From assembly GCA_938008575.1 (NCBI GenBank), contig CALLKB010000098.1, positions 1-37,507 of the forward strand: 37,507 nucleotides of DNA. Direction: 5' to 3'. This document shows, piece by piece, positions 7,784 to 15,203 of the stretch. Made by a program: the position numbers and the translations under genes. Each line of letters opens with the position of its first letter. The first letter of the stretch is position 1. The notes under the pieces are model-generated. The model was not told where the DNA came from and searched no databases. It saw only the letters and a program-made list of their open reading frames with translations. This DNA is from an uncultured Cytophagaceae bacterium (GTDB lineage Bacteria > Bacteroidota > Bacteroidia > Cytophagales > Spirosomataceae).

Positions 7784-8374
7784 TTAGGCATAAACAATGA
7801 GGGTTTTCCCGTCATTGGCAGTTTTATAAACGGTTAGTGGTGACCGGGCAACCGTATTTAAATTGGCCCCCGTTAACGAAAATCGCGCGCCATGGTCTGT
7901 ACAGAAATATTCCGTTTTATTGAAAATAACCCTGCGCTTTGGTTCGTGCGTACACAAATTCGATGCAGCTACATAATCACCAGAAGCAGTCCGACCGATA
8001 ACAATGGCATTATTTACGGTGATATAACCACCCGTGCTCGCTAATGCTGATGAACTTGAAATTGTCAGATCTAGTTTAACCAAAGGGCTTTTTACATTCG
8101 CTAGCTCAGCAGTGCTCACTTTTCCGAGTGGCAAGGTGGAAGATGATGTTGAACCACCTGCAGTTATCCCTCCACTTGGGGCGCTTGGTGTACTAGCTGC
8201 ACTATTTTTTGTACTATCGAGCGCAGCAACCGTCTCGCCATTTTTATTGACAATCAAGGATTCCAAAACCGAATCTTCTTGTTGAGTACATGAAGCCAAA
8301 ACGGCCATCAAAGCACCGCCCTGAAAGCCCATTTTTTTTAAAAATTCGTAACGATTGTATTTCTCTTGTTTCAT
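7784..8374 (-). CDS. Rieske [2Fe-2S] lipoprotein
   Basis: A 196-residue protein with N-terminal lipobox LASC (Cys29) after a twin-Lys/Arg helix, then a Ser/Thr/Ala/Gly-rich linker (about 54-80). The C-terminal half has the Rieske cluster motifs: Cys141-x-His143 (CTH) and Cys158-x-x-His161 (CTDH), 14 residues apart. The usual disulfide cysteines of bc1-type Rieske proteins are absent (CTHEP rather than CTHLGC), which suggests a low-potential ferredoxin-type centre. It likely sits in the periplasm anchored by lipid and shuttles electrons. First gene of the five-gene operon; a dyad at 8435-8454 lies upstream. Confidence 0.87.
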   Translation of the reverse strand: MKQEKYNRYEFLKKMGFQGGALMAVLASCTQQEDSVLESLIVNKNGETVAALDSTKNSAASTPSAPSGGITAGGSTSSSTLPLGKVSTAELANVKSPLVKLDLTISSSSALASTGGYITVNNAIVIGRTASGDYVAASNLCTHEPKRRVIFNKTEYFCTDHGARFSLTGANLNTVARSPLTVYKTANDGKTLIVYA

Positions 8375-8434
8375 ACTTAAAAGGCAAAGAGCTTGTGATG
8401 TTCGAAATTACCGAATTATTGATGGCGAAAAAAT

Positions 8435-8454
8435 GACAATTGTCTTTTTGACAA
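8435..8454 (-). promoter_or_regulatory. three-half-site dyad upstream of the Rieske operon
   Basis: GACAATTGTC (8435-8444) is a perfect 10-bp palindrome, and after five T it is followed by GACAA (8450-8454), so TTGTC-N5-GACAA forms a second dyad. It lies 61-80 bp upstream of the Rieske start, a normal distance for an operator. The regulator is not identifiable; half-sites of this kind are compatible with a CRP/FNR-type or other dimeric regulator. Confidence 0.4.
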
Positions 8455-8492
8455 ATTCCATCGATGAAATCCCAAACGAAGGAGACGACCCT

Positions 8493-8593
8493 GCTGCCTA
8501 CCTTTGGCAATCCTTGAAGGTTTGCCAAAGGTGAAAAAGGGCAGCAAAAAGCTACGGTTTATTCAGGACAATTTGCCTTAAAAAACTGATAAT
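8493..8593. repeat. dispersed palindromic repeat, copy 2
   Basis: Core hairpin ACCTTTGGCAA (8500-8510) with its complement at 8522-8532 and a perfect inner CCTT-G-AAGG stem. An outer stem GCTGCC/GGCAGC (8493-8498, 8540-8545) is present only in this copy. AAAGCTA, GGTTTAT (8556-8562) and AAAAACTGATAAT (8581-8593) follow as in copy 1 at 3997-4069. It abuts the stop codon of the M20 hydrolase gene with no gap. The region 8375-8593 holds only this repeat and the dyad at 8435-8454. Confidence 0.7.
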
Positions 8594-10024
8594 CTAATCA
8601 CGGTAATTCAAGGCAGGCTTACGTTCCCCCAATAAACTCTTATATTGAAACTCCGTACCTCGCTTGTTCAACCATTCTAAACGTGCATCTTCAATCAACA
8701 CAGGTTTCTTGAATAAATCAATGGCTGTTAGAGCGAGCGTTTTGGCTGCAACCAACATTCCTTTTCGGCCAATCGACATGCCGCCTGCGGCTACCGCTTG
8801 CCAACTATGCGCAGCGGTTCCAGGCACCCAAGTTGCCGTTCCTAAACCCACGGTAGGCACCACCCATGAGACATCGCCTACATCCGTTGAGCCACCACCA
8901 CTTGGATCTGGATGGTTTAAGAAAATCTGATTCGTTGTAGCTAAATCAACCGTTTGCATCCCAGGCGTTTGTTGGATTTGTTTCGCAAAAGCCTGTTCAG
9001 AGGACGTAAGTGCATATCCGCCGACAGATTTCAAATTCGAACCCATTACGGAGACCAAATGTTCGTTTGGCAAAACCTCATAAACGCCGCCAATTAATTC
9101 CACTTCATAACGAGTCCCTGTTCCCAGAGCAGCACCCTCTGCCGCTTTTTCAATCCGATTCCAGACATCCATCACCACATCGCGCTGCGGAGAACGAACA
9201 TAATAATAAACCTCTGCATAATCAGGTACGATATTCGGAGCCTTGCCACCGTTTGTAATCACATAGTGAATGCGAGTAGAAGAAGGAACATGTTCACGCA
9301 TCATGTTGGCCATGTGATCCATCGCCTCCACAGCATCCAAAGCTGAACGCCCTCGTTCAGGGGACGCAGCCGCATGTGACGACAAGCCATAAAAACGGAA
9401 CTTACCCGCTTTATTCGCTAAGGAAGATGATGCCGAAACGGTATTCTCATCATTCGGATGCCAATGCAACATGACATCCGCCTGATTAAACAAACCTGCC
9501 CGAACCATGTATACTTTGCCTGATCCACCCTCTTCGGCTGGGCAACCATATAATTTAATCGTTCCTTTTTGACCTGTTTCTTTCATCCATTCCTTTACTG
9601 CAATAGCCGCTGCGACAGAACCTGTCCCAAACAAATGATGCCCACATGCATGACCTGAATTTCCTCCGAGTGTACGTTTTGTTGGAATTGAATCCTGCGA
9701 CAAACCTGGCAAAGCATCGTATTCTGCCATGATACCTATCACAGGTTTCCCTTGCCCAAAGGTCGCGACAAAGGCTGTTGGAATATCTGCGACACCCGCC
9801 TCCACTTGAAATCCTGCTTGGCGTAAAGTCTCCTGCAATAGCAAAGAACTTTGTTTTTCCTTATATCCCACCTCAGCTAAATTCCAGATTTTTTGAGCGA
9901 TTTGTCCATATTGCTCGGAGCGATTTTGGATGGATTGAATGACTTTTTTCTTGTCGGCCTCCTGACCTAAAACAGCAAAGGAGAATATGACGAAGGCTGA
10001 AACAGCCCATAATTGAATACGCAT
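8594..10024 (-). CDS. secreted M20 family amidohydrolase (AbgB-like)
   Basis: A 476-residue protein with a signal peptide (MRIQLWAVSAFVIFSFAVLGQ). M20 metal-site motifs are GIMAEYDALPG (97-107), SGHACGHH (123-130) and GCPAEEGGSGK (160-170). A dimerisation/lid domain with LSSHAAASPERGRSALDAV follows. The pattern matches the p-aminobenzoyl-glutamate hydrolase subunit B-like amidohydrolases, which cleave amide bonds of N-acylated amino acids; export suggests scavenging of peptides or acyl-amino acids. The start codon lies 3 bp past the lipid kinase stop, so it is probably in that operon. Confidence 0.87.
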   Translation of the reverse strand: MRIQLWAVSAFVIFSFAVLGQEADKKKVIQSIQNRSEQYGQIAQKIWNLAEVGYKEKQSSLLLQETLRQAGFQVEAGVADIPTAFVATFGQGKPVIGIMAEYDALPGLSQDSIPTKRTLGGNSGHACGHHLFGTGSVAAAIAVKEWMKETGQKGTIKLYGCPAEEGGSGKVYMVRAGLFNQADVMLHWHPNDENTVSASSSLANKAGKFRFYGLSSHAAASPERGRSALDAVEAMDHMANMMREHVPSSTRIHYVITNGGKAPNIVPDYAEVYYYVRSPQRDVVMDVWNRIEKAAEGAALGTGTRYEVELIGGVYEVLPNEHLVSVMGSNLKSVGGYALTSSEQAFAKQIQQTPGMQTVDLATTNQIFLNHPDPSGGGSTDVGDVSWVVPTVGLGTATWVPGTAAHSWQAVAAGGMSIGRKGMLVAAKTLALTAIDLFKKPVLIEDARLEWLNKRGTEFQYKSLLGERKPALNYRD

Positions 10025-10027
10025 ATT

Positions 10028-10852
10028 TTATAGTTTAACAGGTACAATAAACTTAAATTTAGCAGGAAGAATCGTAAAATCAAACGTATCCGATTCCAAA
10101 ACCTCTCCATCTACTTGGGCCTTAAGTACGCGATCACACACAATCTGCATCGACGAAATTTTGGAAAAATGCACAAAGGGAAGATTGATGTGTTTTCCGG
10201 ATTGAATAATCGGCATGTAAAACAATCGCTTCCAAATCGGCAATGGATCACAAACCAACATATCCAATAATCCATCTTGCACGGACGCCATCGGAAAGAA
10301 ATGAAAACCACCACCCGCTCGAGAACTGTTAAAAACCATACACAAAAAAACCGGACGCGTTTTTAAAATGGTATATGATTTAAACCGAAACAAGGCTGGA
10401 ATCGCGGCTAAATAATAACCTATGGCGCCACCAATCCAACGAATCGCATCCATGGCAGCCAATACCTCCCCTTCAATACCGATTCCCACTCCATTTAAAA
10501 ATAACATTTCATTGACACGTCCGGCATCTATTGCTTCCACATGCGCATCCAAAACAACCTTTAAATGCATTTCCCGTGACATATTTCCAAAAAGTTTCCA
10601 ATAGAAATCATTTCCTGTCCCCCCTTTGAATAAGGCGATTGGTTTGTCGCAAGCAGGATAAGCATTCACAAAATAATTGAACGTTCCATCGCCCCCCATC
10701 ACCCAAACTTCATCAAACTCGTCTATGCTAGCCGGCCATTGCTCATCAAAAATAAAAAGCTCACAAGAAACACACGACTTCACCCACTGAACATAAGCAT
10801 TCAAACGAACACGCTTAGATGGGTTGATCAAAAAGGCAACCCGTTTACGCAT
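10028..10852 (-). CDS. diacylglycerol/lipid kinase family protein (YegS/DgkB-like)
   Basis: A 274-residue cytoplasmic protein. The DAGKc nucleotide-binding motif MGGDGTFNY (52-60) and the second GGTGNDFYW (77-85) are clear, followed by a beta-sandwich domain with GVGIGIEGEV and VQDGLLDM. Members phosphorylate diacylglycerol or other lipids using ATP; the exact lipid cannot be told. It overlaps the end of the CBS gene by 8 bp and is followed by the M20 gene 3 bp later. Confidence 0.87.
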   Translation of the reverse strand: MRKRVAFLINPSKRVRLNAYVQWVKSCVSCELFIFDEQWPASIDEFDEVWVMGGDGTFNYFVNAYPACDKPIALFKGGTGNDFYWKLFGNMSREMHLKVVLDAHVEAIDAGRVNEMLFLNGVGIGIEGEVLAAMDAIRWIGGAIGYYLAAIPALFRFKSYTILKTRPVFLCMVFNSSRAGGGFHFFPMASVQDGLLDMLVCDPLPIWKRLFYMPIIQSGKHINLPFVHFSKISSMQIVCDRVLKAQVDGEVLESDTFDFTILPAKFKFIVPVKL

Positions 10853-11273
10853 GTATGTAATTTTTCAAGTGCTCAATGGTTTCCAAATGATCTTGAATGG
10901 TCGCCTTAATCAAATCATTGCTGGAAATAATGCCGATCATTTCCCCATTTTCGACAACGGGTAAGTAGCGAATATTGCGCTCCGACATCAATATCATGCA
11001 GACTTCGATAGAACTCCCTAATTCAACTCCGGGCAAGTCGGTGGACATGATTTCCGCCACAGAAGTATCTGAAGAGTTTTTATCCAATAAAATTACCTTG
11101 CGGGCATAATCGCGCTCGGTCAAAATGCCGCGGTATTGGCCATGATCCATGACCACCACCGAACCTACATTACAATCTTGCATTAATTGCAAAGCCTCGA
11201 TAATCTTTGCATCAGAAGGAATTGAAATCACCGTCGCCCCCTTCTTGGTTAAAATGTCTTTGACCTTTTTCAT
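10845..11273 (-). CDS. two-CBS-domain protein
   Basis: 142 residues made up almost entirely of a CBS pair. The first repeat runs to GILTERDYARKV and the second to GIISSNDLIKA, each with the usual G-I-[LI]-[ST]-x-x-D ending that binds the ribose of an adenine nucleotide. No catalytic domain is attached, so it is probably a nucleotide-sensing regulator or partner protein. It leads the operon with the lipid kinase and the M20 hydrolase. Confidence 0.88.
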   Translation of the reverse strand: MKKVKDILTKKGATVISIPSDAKIIEALQLMQDCNVGSVVVMDHGQYRGILTERDYARKVILLDKNSSDTSVAEIMSTDLPGVELGSSIEVCMILMSERNIRYLPVVENGEMIGIISSNDLIKATIQDHLETIEHLKNYIHA

Positions 11274-11306
11274 AGCTTATTGAGATTAGAATTGTATAAA
11301 ATAATA

Positions 11307-11314
11307 CAAAAATA
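11307..11314 (-). promoter_or_regulatory. candidate -7 promoter box for the CBS-kinase-M20 operon
   Basis: TATTTTTG on the minus strand matches the Bacteroidota TAnnTTTG -7 consensus and lies 34 bp upstream of the CBS start. No TTG is found at the expected -33 spacing, so the call is weak. Confidence 0.3.
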
Positions 11315-11332
11315 ATTCAATAAACAAGTCTA

Positions 11333-12046
11333 TTAAACGGCAATATTAATTGTATGAATCAAATCATAACCACCTGAAACCTGATTTGCATTTACGGTAG
11401 CTAGTTCATTCGACAAGGAATCACGAATAATACTATCCGTTGTATTCTTTGTGGAGTTTTGCCCATGCGCTTTGTACAAATCCGTATTGTATACTGCGGT
11501 ATTCAAATCTTCTGGAAAAGCGATTTGGGTGGTTAATTTCAACTGGCCACCCACATAAATTTGGGCATGGATATGCGTAACTCGCCCTTGATACCATCCT
11601 GGATATATCGTTTGAAAACGCGCAACTCCTGAGGCATCTGCTGTTGCAATTCCCCGACAAAAAGTCTTGGCTGTATTATCTTGATTTCCCAAATAACCTT
11701 GATTAACATAACCCGAATAATAGCCGTCCTTATCACAATGCCAAACATCTACTCGAGCGTTTGGAACGACATCGCAGTTATTGTTTATGTTGCGAATGGT
11801 TATAGCCATGCTTAAAGGCAAACCTGTTTTTCCTTCGGTTATATCTGTATGTGTAATACTGGCATCCCGTTTATTATACAAAGGATAAGGGCCATCCGTT
11901 TCTGTATCGCCTACTTTACATGTACCTGAAGTTGAGGCTGTGGAAGGTGTGATGGCTTGATCATCTGATTTTTTTATGCAAGATAAGGCTACAAAAGGCC
12001 CAAGGAGGACTGAACCCGTTTTTTTAATAAATGTTTGACGCTTCAT
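11333..12046 (-). CDS. intradiol ring-cleavage dioxygenase-like lipoprotein
   Basis: A 237-residue protein with an N-terminal signal (MKRQTFIKKTGSVLLGPFVA) and lipobox ALSC (Cys23). The body matches the exported intradiol dioxygenase group: TDGPYPLYNKR (50-60), NARVDVWHCDKDGYYSGY, and YPGWYQGRVTHIH (148-160). Putative Fe(III) ligands are a Tyr at 109/110, Tyr152, His158 and His160. Family enzymes cleave catechol-type rings between the hydroxyls; a lipid-anchored extracytoplasmic form could act on plant or humic aromatics. No aromatic pathway genes are nearby, so the substrate is open. Confidence 0.85.
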   Translation of the reverse strand: MKRQTFIKKTGSVLLGPFVALSCIKKSDDQAITPSTASTSGTCKVGDTETDGPYPLYNKRDASITHTDITEGKTGLPLSMAITIRNINNNCDVVPNARVDVWHCDKDGYYSGYVNQGYLGNQDNTAKTFCRGIATADASGVARFQTIYPGWYQGRVTHIHAQIYVGGQLKLTTQIAFPEDLNTAVYNTDLYKAHGQNSTKNTTDSIIRDSLSNELATVNANQVSGGYDLIHTINIAV

Positions 12047-12050
12047 GTTT

Positions 12051-12058
12051 CAAAAATA
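12051..12058 (-). promoter_or_regulatory. candidate -7 box close to the dioxygenase start
   Basis: TATTTTTG on the minus strand fits TAnnTTTG and ends only 4 bp before the ATG at 12046. If functional it would give a leaderless or near-leaderless mRNA. No -33 TTG is visible at normal spacing. Confidence 0.25.
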
Positions 12059-12145
12059 AACAAGCTTTTTTCCTAAAAAACCGAATATCGAAGTATTCAA
12101 GAAATTCGTAGGCAAAATCGCTACCCAGGTAGACCAAATATTGTG

Positions 12146-12153
12146 TATGTTTG
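12146..12153 (+). promoter_or_regulatory. candidate -7 box close to the SDR start
   Basis: TATGTTTG fits TAnnTTTG and ends 4 bp before the ATG at 12158, the same geometry as the box for the divergent dioxygenase gene. No clear -33 element is visible. Confidence 0.25.
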
Positions 12154-12157
12154 AATT

Positions 12158-12874
12158 ATGAACAACAGCTACCCTACCGCAATCATCACCGGTGCCTCCC
12201 GAGGTATCGGAAGAGCATTAGCCATCTTACTCGCTAAGCACAATTTTCAAGTTAGTTTAATCGCCCGAAATGTAGGCGAATTAAAAGACCTAGCCGCCGA
12301 AATAACCGAAATGGGACATCGCCCTTTGTATTTCGCTGGGGATGTTTCGGATGCAACCTTTGTTCAAAATGCCGTCGAAAAAACGGCACATACGTTTGGG
12401 AAAATTGATTTCATGATTAATAATGCGGGCGTGGGAGCCTTTGGCCCAACAGATTCTTACACAGAAGAAAAATGGGATCAGGTTTTTGATACGAACGTGA
12501 AAGGCACATTTCTTTTCTCCCAACGTGTATTGCCTCACATGCGCCAAGCCAAAAAAGGACATATCATTGCTATTGCTTCGGATGTTGCTAAACGTGTTTT
12601 CGATGGCGGATCTTTGTATTGTGCTTCCAAATATGCCCAACATGCATTCAATGAGGCATTGCGCAAAGAAGTAAGAAAAGATGGCATCAAGGTGTCAACC
12701 ATCTATTCAGGTCTAGTCGACTCACATTTCCATGCGGAACCCCAAGGCGATGCAAGTCATCAGACTTGGTTAAGCCCTGAAGACATGGCAAATAGTATCT
12801 TTTATGTAATGAATCAGCCGGCACATGTGGTCATTGATGAGTTAATGATTCACCCACTTTCGCAAGAATATTAG
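12158..12874 (+). CDS. short-chain dehydrogenase/reductase (SDR), classical type
   Basis: 238 residues with the full classical SDR set: TGASRGIG (11-18) for NAD(P) binding, NNAG (88-91), Ser141 and the YCASK box with catalytic Tyr154 and Lys158. RNV after strand 2 (Arg37) hints at NADPH preference. Its substrate cannot be inferred; the closest general groups are 3-ketoacyl-ACP-reductase-like and sepiapterin-reductase-like SDRs. It is divergent from the dioxygenase gene and lies 72 bp before the sucrose cassette, so it may be separate from that operon. Confidence 0.87.
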   Translation: MNNSYPTAIITGASRGIGRALAILLAKHNFQVSLIARNVGELKDLAAEITEMGHRPLYFAGDVSDATFVQNAVEKTAHTFGKIDFMINNAGVGAFGPTDSYTEEKWDQVFDTNVKGTFLFSQRVLPHMRQAKKGHIIAIASDVAKRVFDGGSLYCASKYAQHAFNEALRKEVRKDGIKVSTIYSGLVDSHFHAEPQGDASHQTWLSPEDMANSIFYVMNQPAHVVIDELMIHPLSQEY

Positions 12875-12903
12875 GCCGACAGTATAGAACAGTTTGTGCT
12901 ATT

Positions 12904-12928
12904 AGATTGAATTATTTAAATTTAATCT
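12904..12928 (+). promoter_or_regulatory. imperfect palindrome upstream of the sucrose cassette
   Basis: AGATT-n-AATT ... AATT-n-AATCT pair around 12916, in the 72-bp gap before the MFS gene and 18 bp from its ATG. Position and symmetry suit a repressor operator, but the sequence is very AT-rich and no regulator gene is next to it. Confidence 0.3.
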
Positions 12929-12946
12929 GAAAATAAACCTATTTAA

Positions 12947-14251
12947 ATGTCGCTTAAAAAACCTTCGCTTAGCTTCAGTCAAATCATCAACATGAACGTT
13001 GGTTTTTTTGGCATTCAATACAGCTTTGGACTTCAACAAAGTGCTGTAAATCCCATCTATGATTTTTTGGGTGCGAGTCCTGATGAAATTCCCTTATTGA
13101 ATTTAGCAGGTCCCGTGACAGGCTTATTAATTCAACCCTTCATAGGGGCGCTTTCGGATAGCACTTGGCATCCACGTTGGGGTCGTAGAAAACCCTTTTT
13201 CTTCATCGGTGCGCTACTTTGCAGTATCTGTCTTTTGCTATACCCCTTTAGCTCCTCTTTATGGATGGCAGCGGGATTGTTATGGATTTTAGATGCGGGA
13301 AATAATACCGCGATGGAGCCTTACCGGGCATTTGTGGCAGACAAATTGAATGAGGAGCAACAACCCACGGGCTTTCAGATGCAAAGTTTTTTCACGGGTT
13401 TTGGCCAAACCTTAGCGAATCTTTCGCTCTTCATCTTCCCTTTAATTTTCATTGGAAAAACAGGCTCCTTACCTACTTGGGTGTACGCATCCTTCTTTTT
13501 AGGCGCTGTTTGTTCCATTGGATCTATTTGGTGGAGTATGCGAACAACTTCTGAGATAGAGCCTACGGCAGAAGAGTTAGCACAAATTCGGGCGAAAAAA
13601 GTGAGTGTTGGCGAATCTATTGCAGAGATATTTCATGCGATCGGAGAAATGCCAAAAGTCATGTGGCAATTAGCCTTAGTCTATTTATTTCAATGGTATG
13701 CACTTTTTTGCTACTGGCAAAATTCATCTAAAAGTATAGCCTTATCCGTTTGGAATGCGACACCAAAAGACAATCCAGAACTCTATGAAAAAGCCGTTTC
13801 CTGGACAGGATTAGTCAATGGCTGGTACAATATTGTAACCTTCTTATCTGCTTTAGCCTTGGCTGGTTTTGCCAAAAAATATGGTGCAAAATCCGTTCAC
13901 ATGACCTGTCTACTTTTGGCAGCTGCCGGTTTTTTCGCCTTCCCAAATATTGAAAACAAGAACTTATTATTCTTTGCGATTTCTGGCTTTGGAATTGGCT
14001 GGGCAAGCATGATGGGAATCCCATATTTATTGGTCGTAAGTGACATTCCCAAAGAACGTTACGGTGTTTACATGGGCATCATCAACATGATGATTGTGAT
14101 CCCGATGATCCTTCAAAATATATCGTTTGGATATATTTTAAAGCACTTTTTGGATAATGATCCAAGAAATGCGATTACCTTTGCGGGCGCGTTGTTGGCC
14201 ATTGCAGCCCTGGCAACCGCTTTTATTAAACCATCCCCAACCAAAGCCTAA
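12947..14251 (+). CDS. MFS sugar transporter, SLC45/GPH-like sucrose:H+ symporter type
   Basis: A 434-residue polytopic membrane protein with about 12 hydrophobic segments. The loop 2-3 signature HPRWGRRKPFFFIGA and the preceding QPFIGALSD are typical of SLC45/plant SUC-type sugar symporters. The long loop after helix 6 (TAEELAQIRAKKVSV) is the usual central cytoplasmic loop. Followed by fructokinase (overlapping TAATG) and amylosucrase, so the likely cargo is intact sucrose moved across the inner membrane. No outer-membrane SusCD pair is linked. Confidence 0.86.
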   Translation: MSLKKPSLSFSQIINMNVGFFGIQYSFGLQQSAVNPIYDFLGASPDEIPLLNLAGPVTGLLIQPFIGALSDSTWHPRWGRRKPFFFIGALLCSICLLLYPFSSSLWMAAGLLWILDAGNNTAMEPYRAFVADKLNEEQQPTGFQMQSFFTGFGQTLANLSLFIFPLIFIGKTGSLPTWVYASFFLGAVCSIGSIWWSMRTTSEIEPTAEELAQIRAKKVSVGESIAEIFHAIGEMPKVMWQLALVYLFQWYALFCYWQNSSKSIALSVWNATPKDNPELYEKAVSWTGLVNGWYNIVTFLSALALAGFAKKYGAKSVHMTCLLLAAAGFFAFPNIENKNLLFFAISGFGIGWASMMGIPYLLVVSDIPKERYGVYMGIINMMIVIPMILQNISFGYILKHFLDNDPRNAITFAGALLAIAALATAFIKPSPTKA

Positions 14252-15198
14252 TGAGTGTATTGTGTATTGGCGAAGCCTTAATCGACATGATTTGTACCGA
14301 TAAAGGTAGTAGCTTATCTGACGGACAAAATTTCTTAAAAAAACCAGGTGGAGCACCTACGAATGTTGCTGCTGCGATTGGAGCCCTAGGCGGTTCCGTT
14401 GCTTTATCAGCTAAAGTGGGAAATGACCCTTTTGGTAAACAATTAAATCAAGTCATGTCGGAGTTTAAGGTGGACACGAAACATGTTCACTTGGATTCCA
14501 ATCACTTTACAACGTTTGCTTTCGTGTCTTTGATGCTCGATGGCGAACGCGATTTCGTGTTTAATCGGGGTGCTGATGCACAATTAACGGTCGATGAAGT
14601 TGCGGCCATTGATTTAACAGAAACGCACATTATTCATTTTGGCTCGGCAACCGCTTTCTTGGATGGACCATTGAATGCAGCCTATTATTTTTTATTAGAA
14701 AGTGCCAAAAACCAAGGCAAAACAATCAGTTTTGACCCAAATTACCGCCATTTATTATTCGGCGACAAGCAAGAAAGTTTCATCAAGCAATCTTGGATAT
14801 ACTTAAAACAAGCGCATTTCACAAAGTTGAGCGATGAAGAAGCCATGTTGATCACTGGGGAAAAAACCTTGGAAGCTGCAGCGGCTGATTTATTGGCTAA
14901 TATCCCCGGAGTATTCACCATTACACTTGGAAAAGATGGAACGCTTTTGGGACTTGATGGCAAAACCTATATTATTCCAAGCATCCAAATTAAGCCAACC
15001 GATACAACAGGAGCTGGAGATGCTTTTGTGGGAGCCGTATTATACCAATTAGACGATGCTTCTTTGAATCCAGCGGAATTGGGCTTTGAAGATTGGAATA
15101 AAATCATTCAGAATGCCAACAAAGCTGGCGCCCGCACCTGTGAATACATGGGAGCAATGGAAGCATTTAAACATTTGAACAACAGCATTTTTAATTAA
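14251..15198 (+). CDS. PfkB family carbohydrate kinase, probable fructokinase
   Basis: 315 residues with ribokinase-fold landmarks: GEALIDMI at the N-terminus, sugar-binding GGAPTNVA (33-40), and DTTGAGDAF (251-259) with the catalytic base Asp257. The ATP of its ATG overlaps the MFS stop (TAATG), indicating translational coupling. Predicted reaction: fructose + ATP to fructose 6-phosphate, consuming the fructose released by the downstream amylosucrase. Other PfkB sugars (for example ribose, ketodeoxygluconate) are less likely in this context. Confidence 0.87.
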   Translation: MSVLCIGEALIDMICTDKGSSLSDGQNFLKKPGGAPTNVAAAIGALGGSVALSAKVGNDPFGKQLNQVMSEFKVDTKHVHLDSNHFTTFAFVSLMLDGERDFVFNRGADAQLTVDEVAAIDLTETHIIHFGSATAFLDGPLNAAYYFLLESAKNQGKTISFDPNYRHLLFGDKQESFIKQSWIYLKQAHFTKLSDEEAMLITGEKTLEAAAADLLANIPGVFTITLGKDGTLLGLDGKTYIIPSIQIKPTDTTGAGDAFVGAVLYQLDDASLNPAELGFEDWNKIIQNANKAGARTCEYMGAMEAFKHLNNSIFN

Positions 15199-15203
15199 TA
15201 TCC

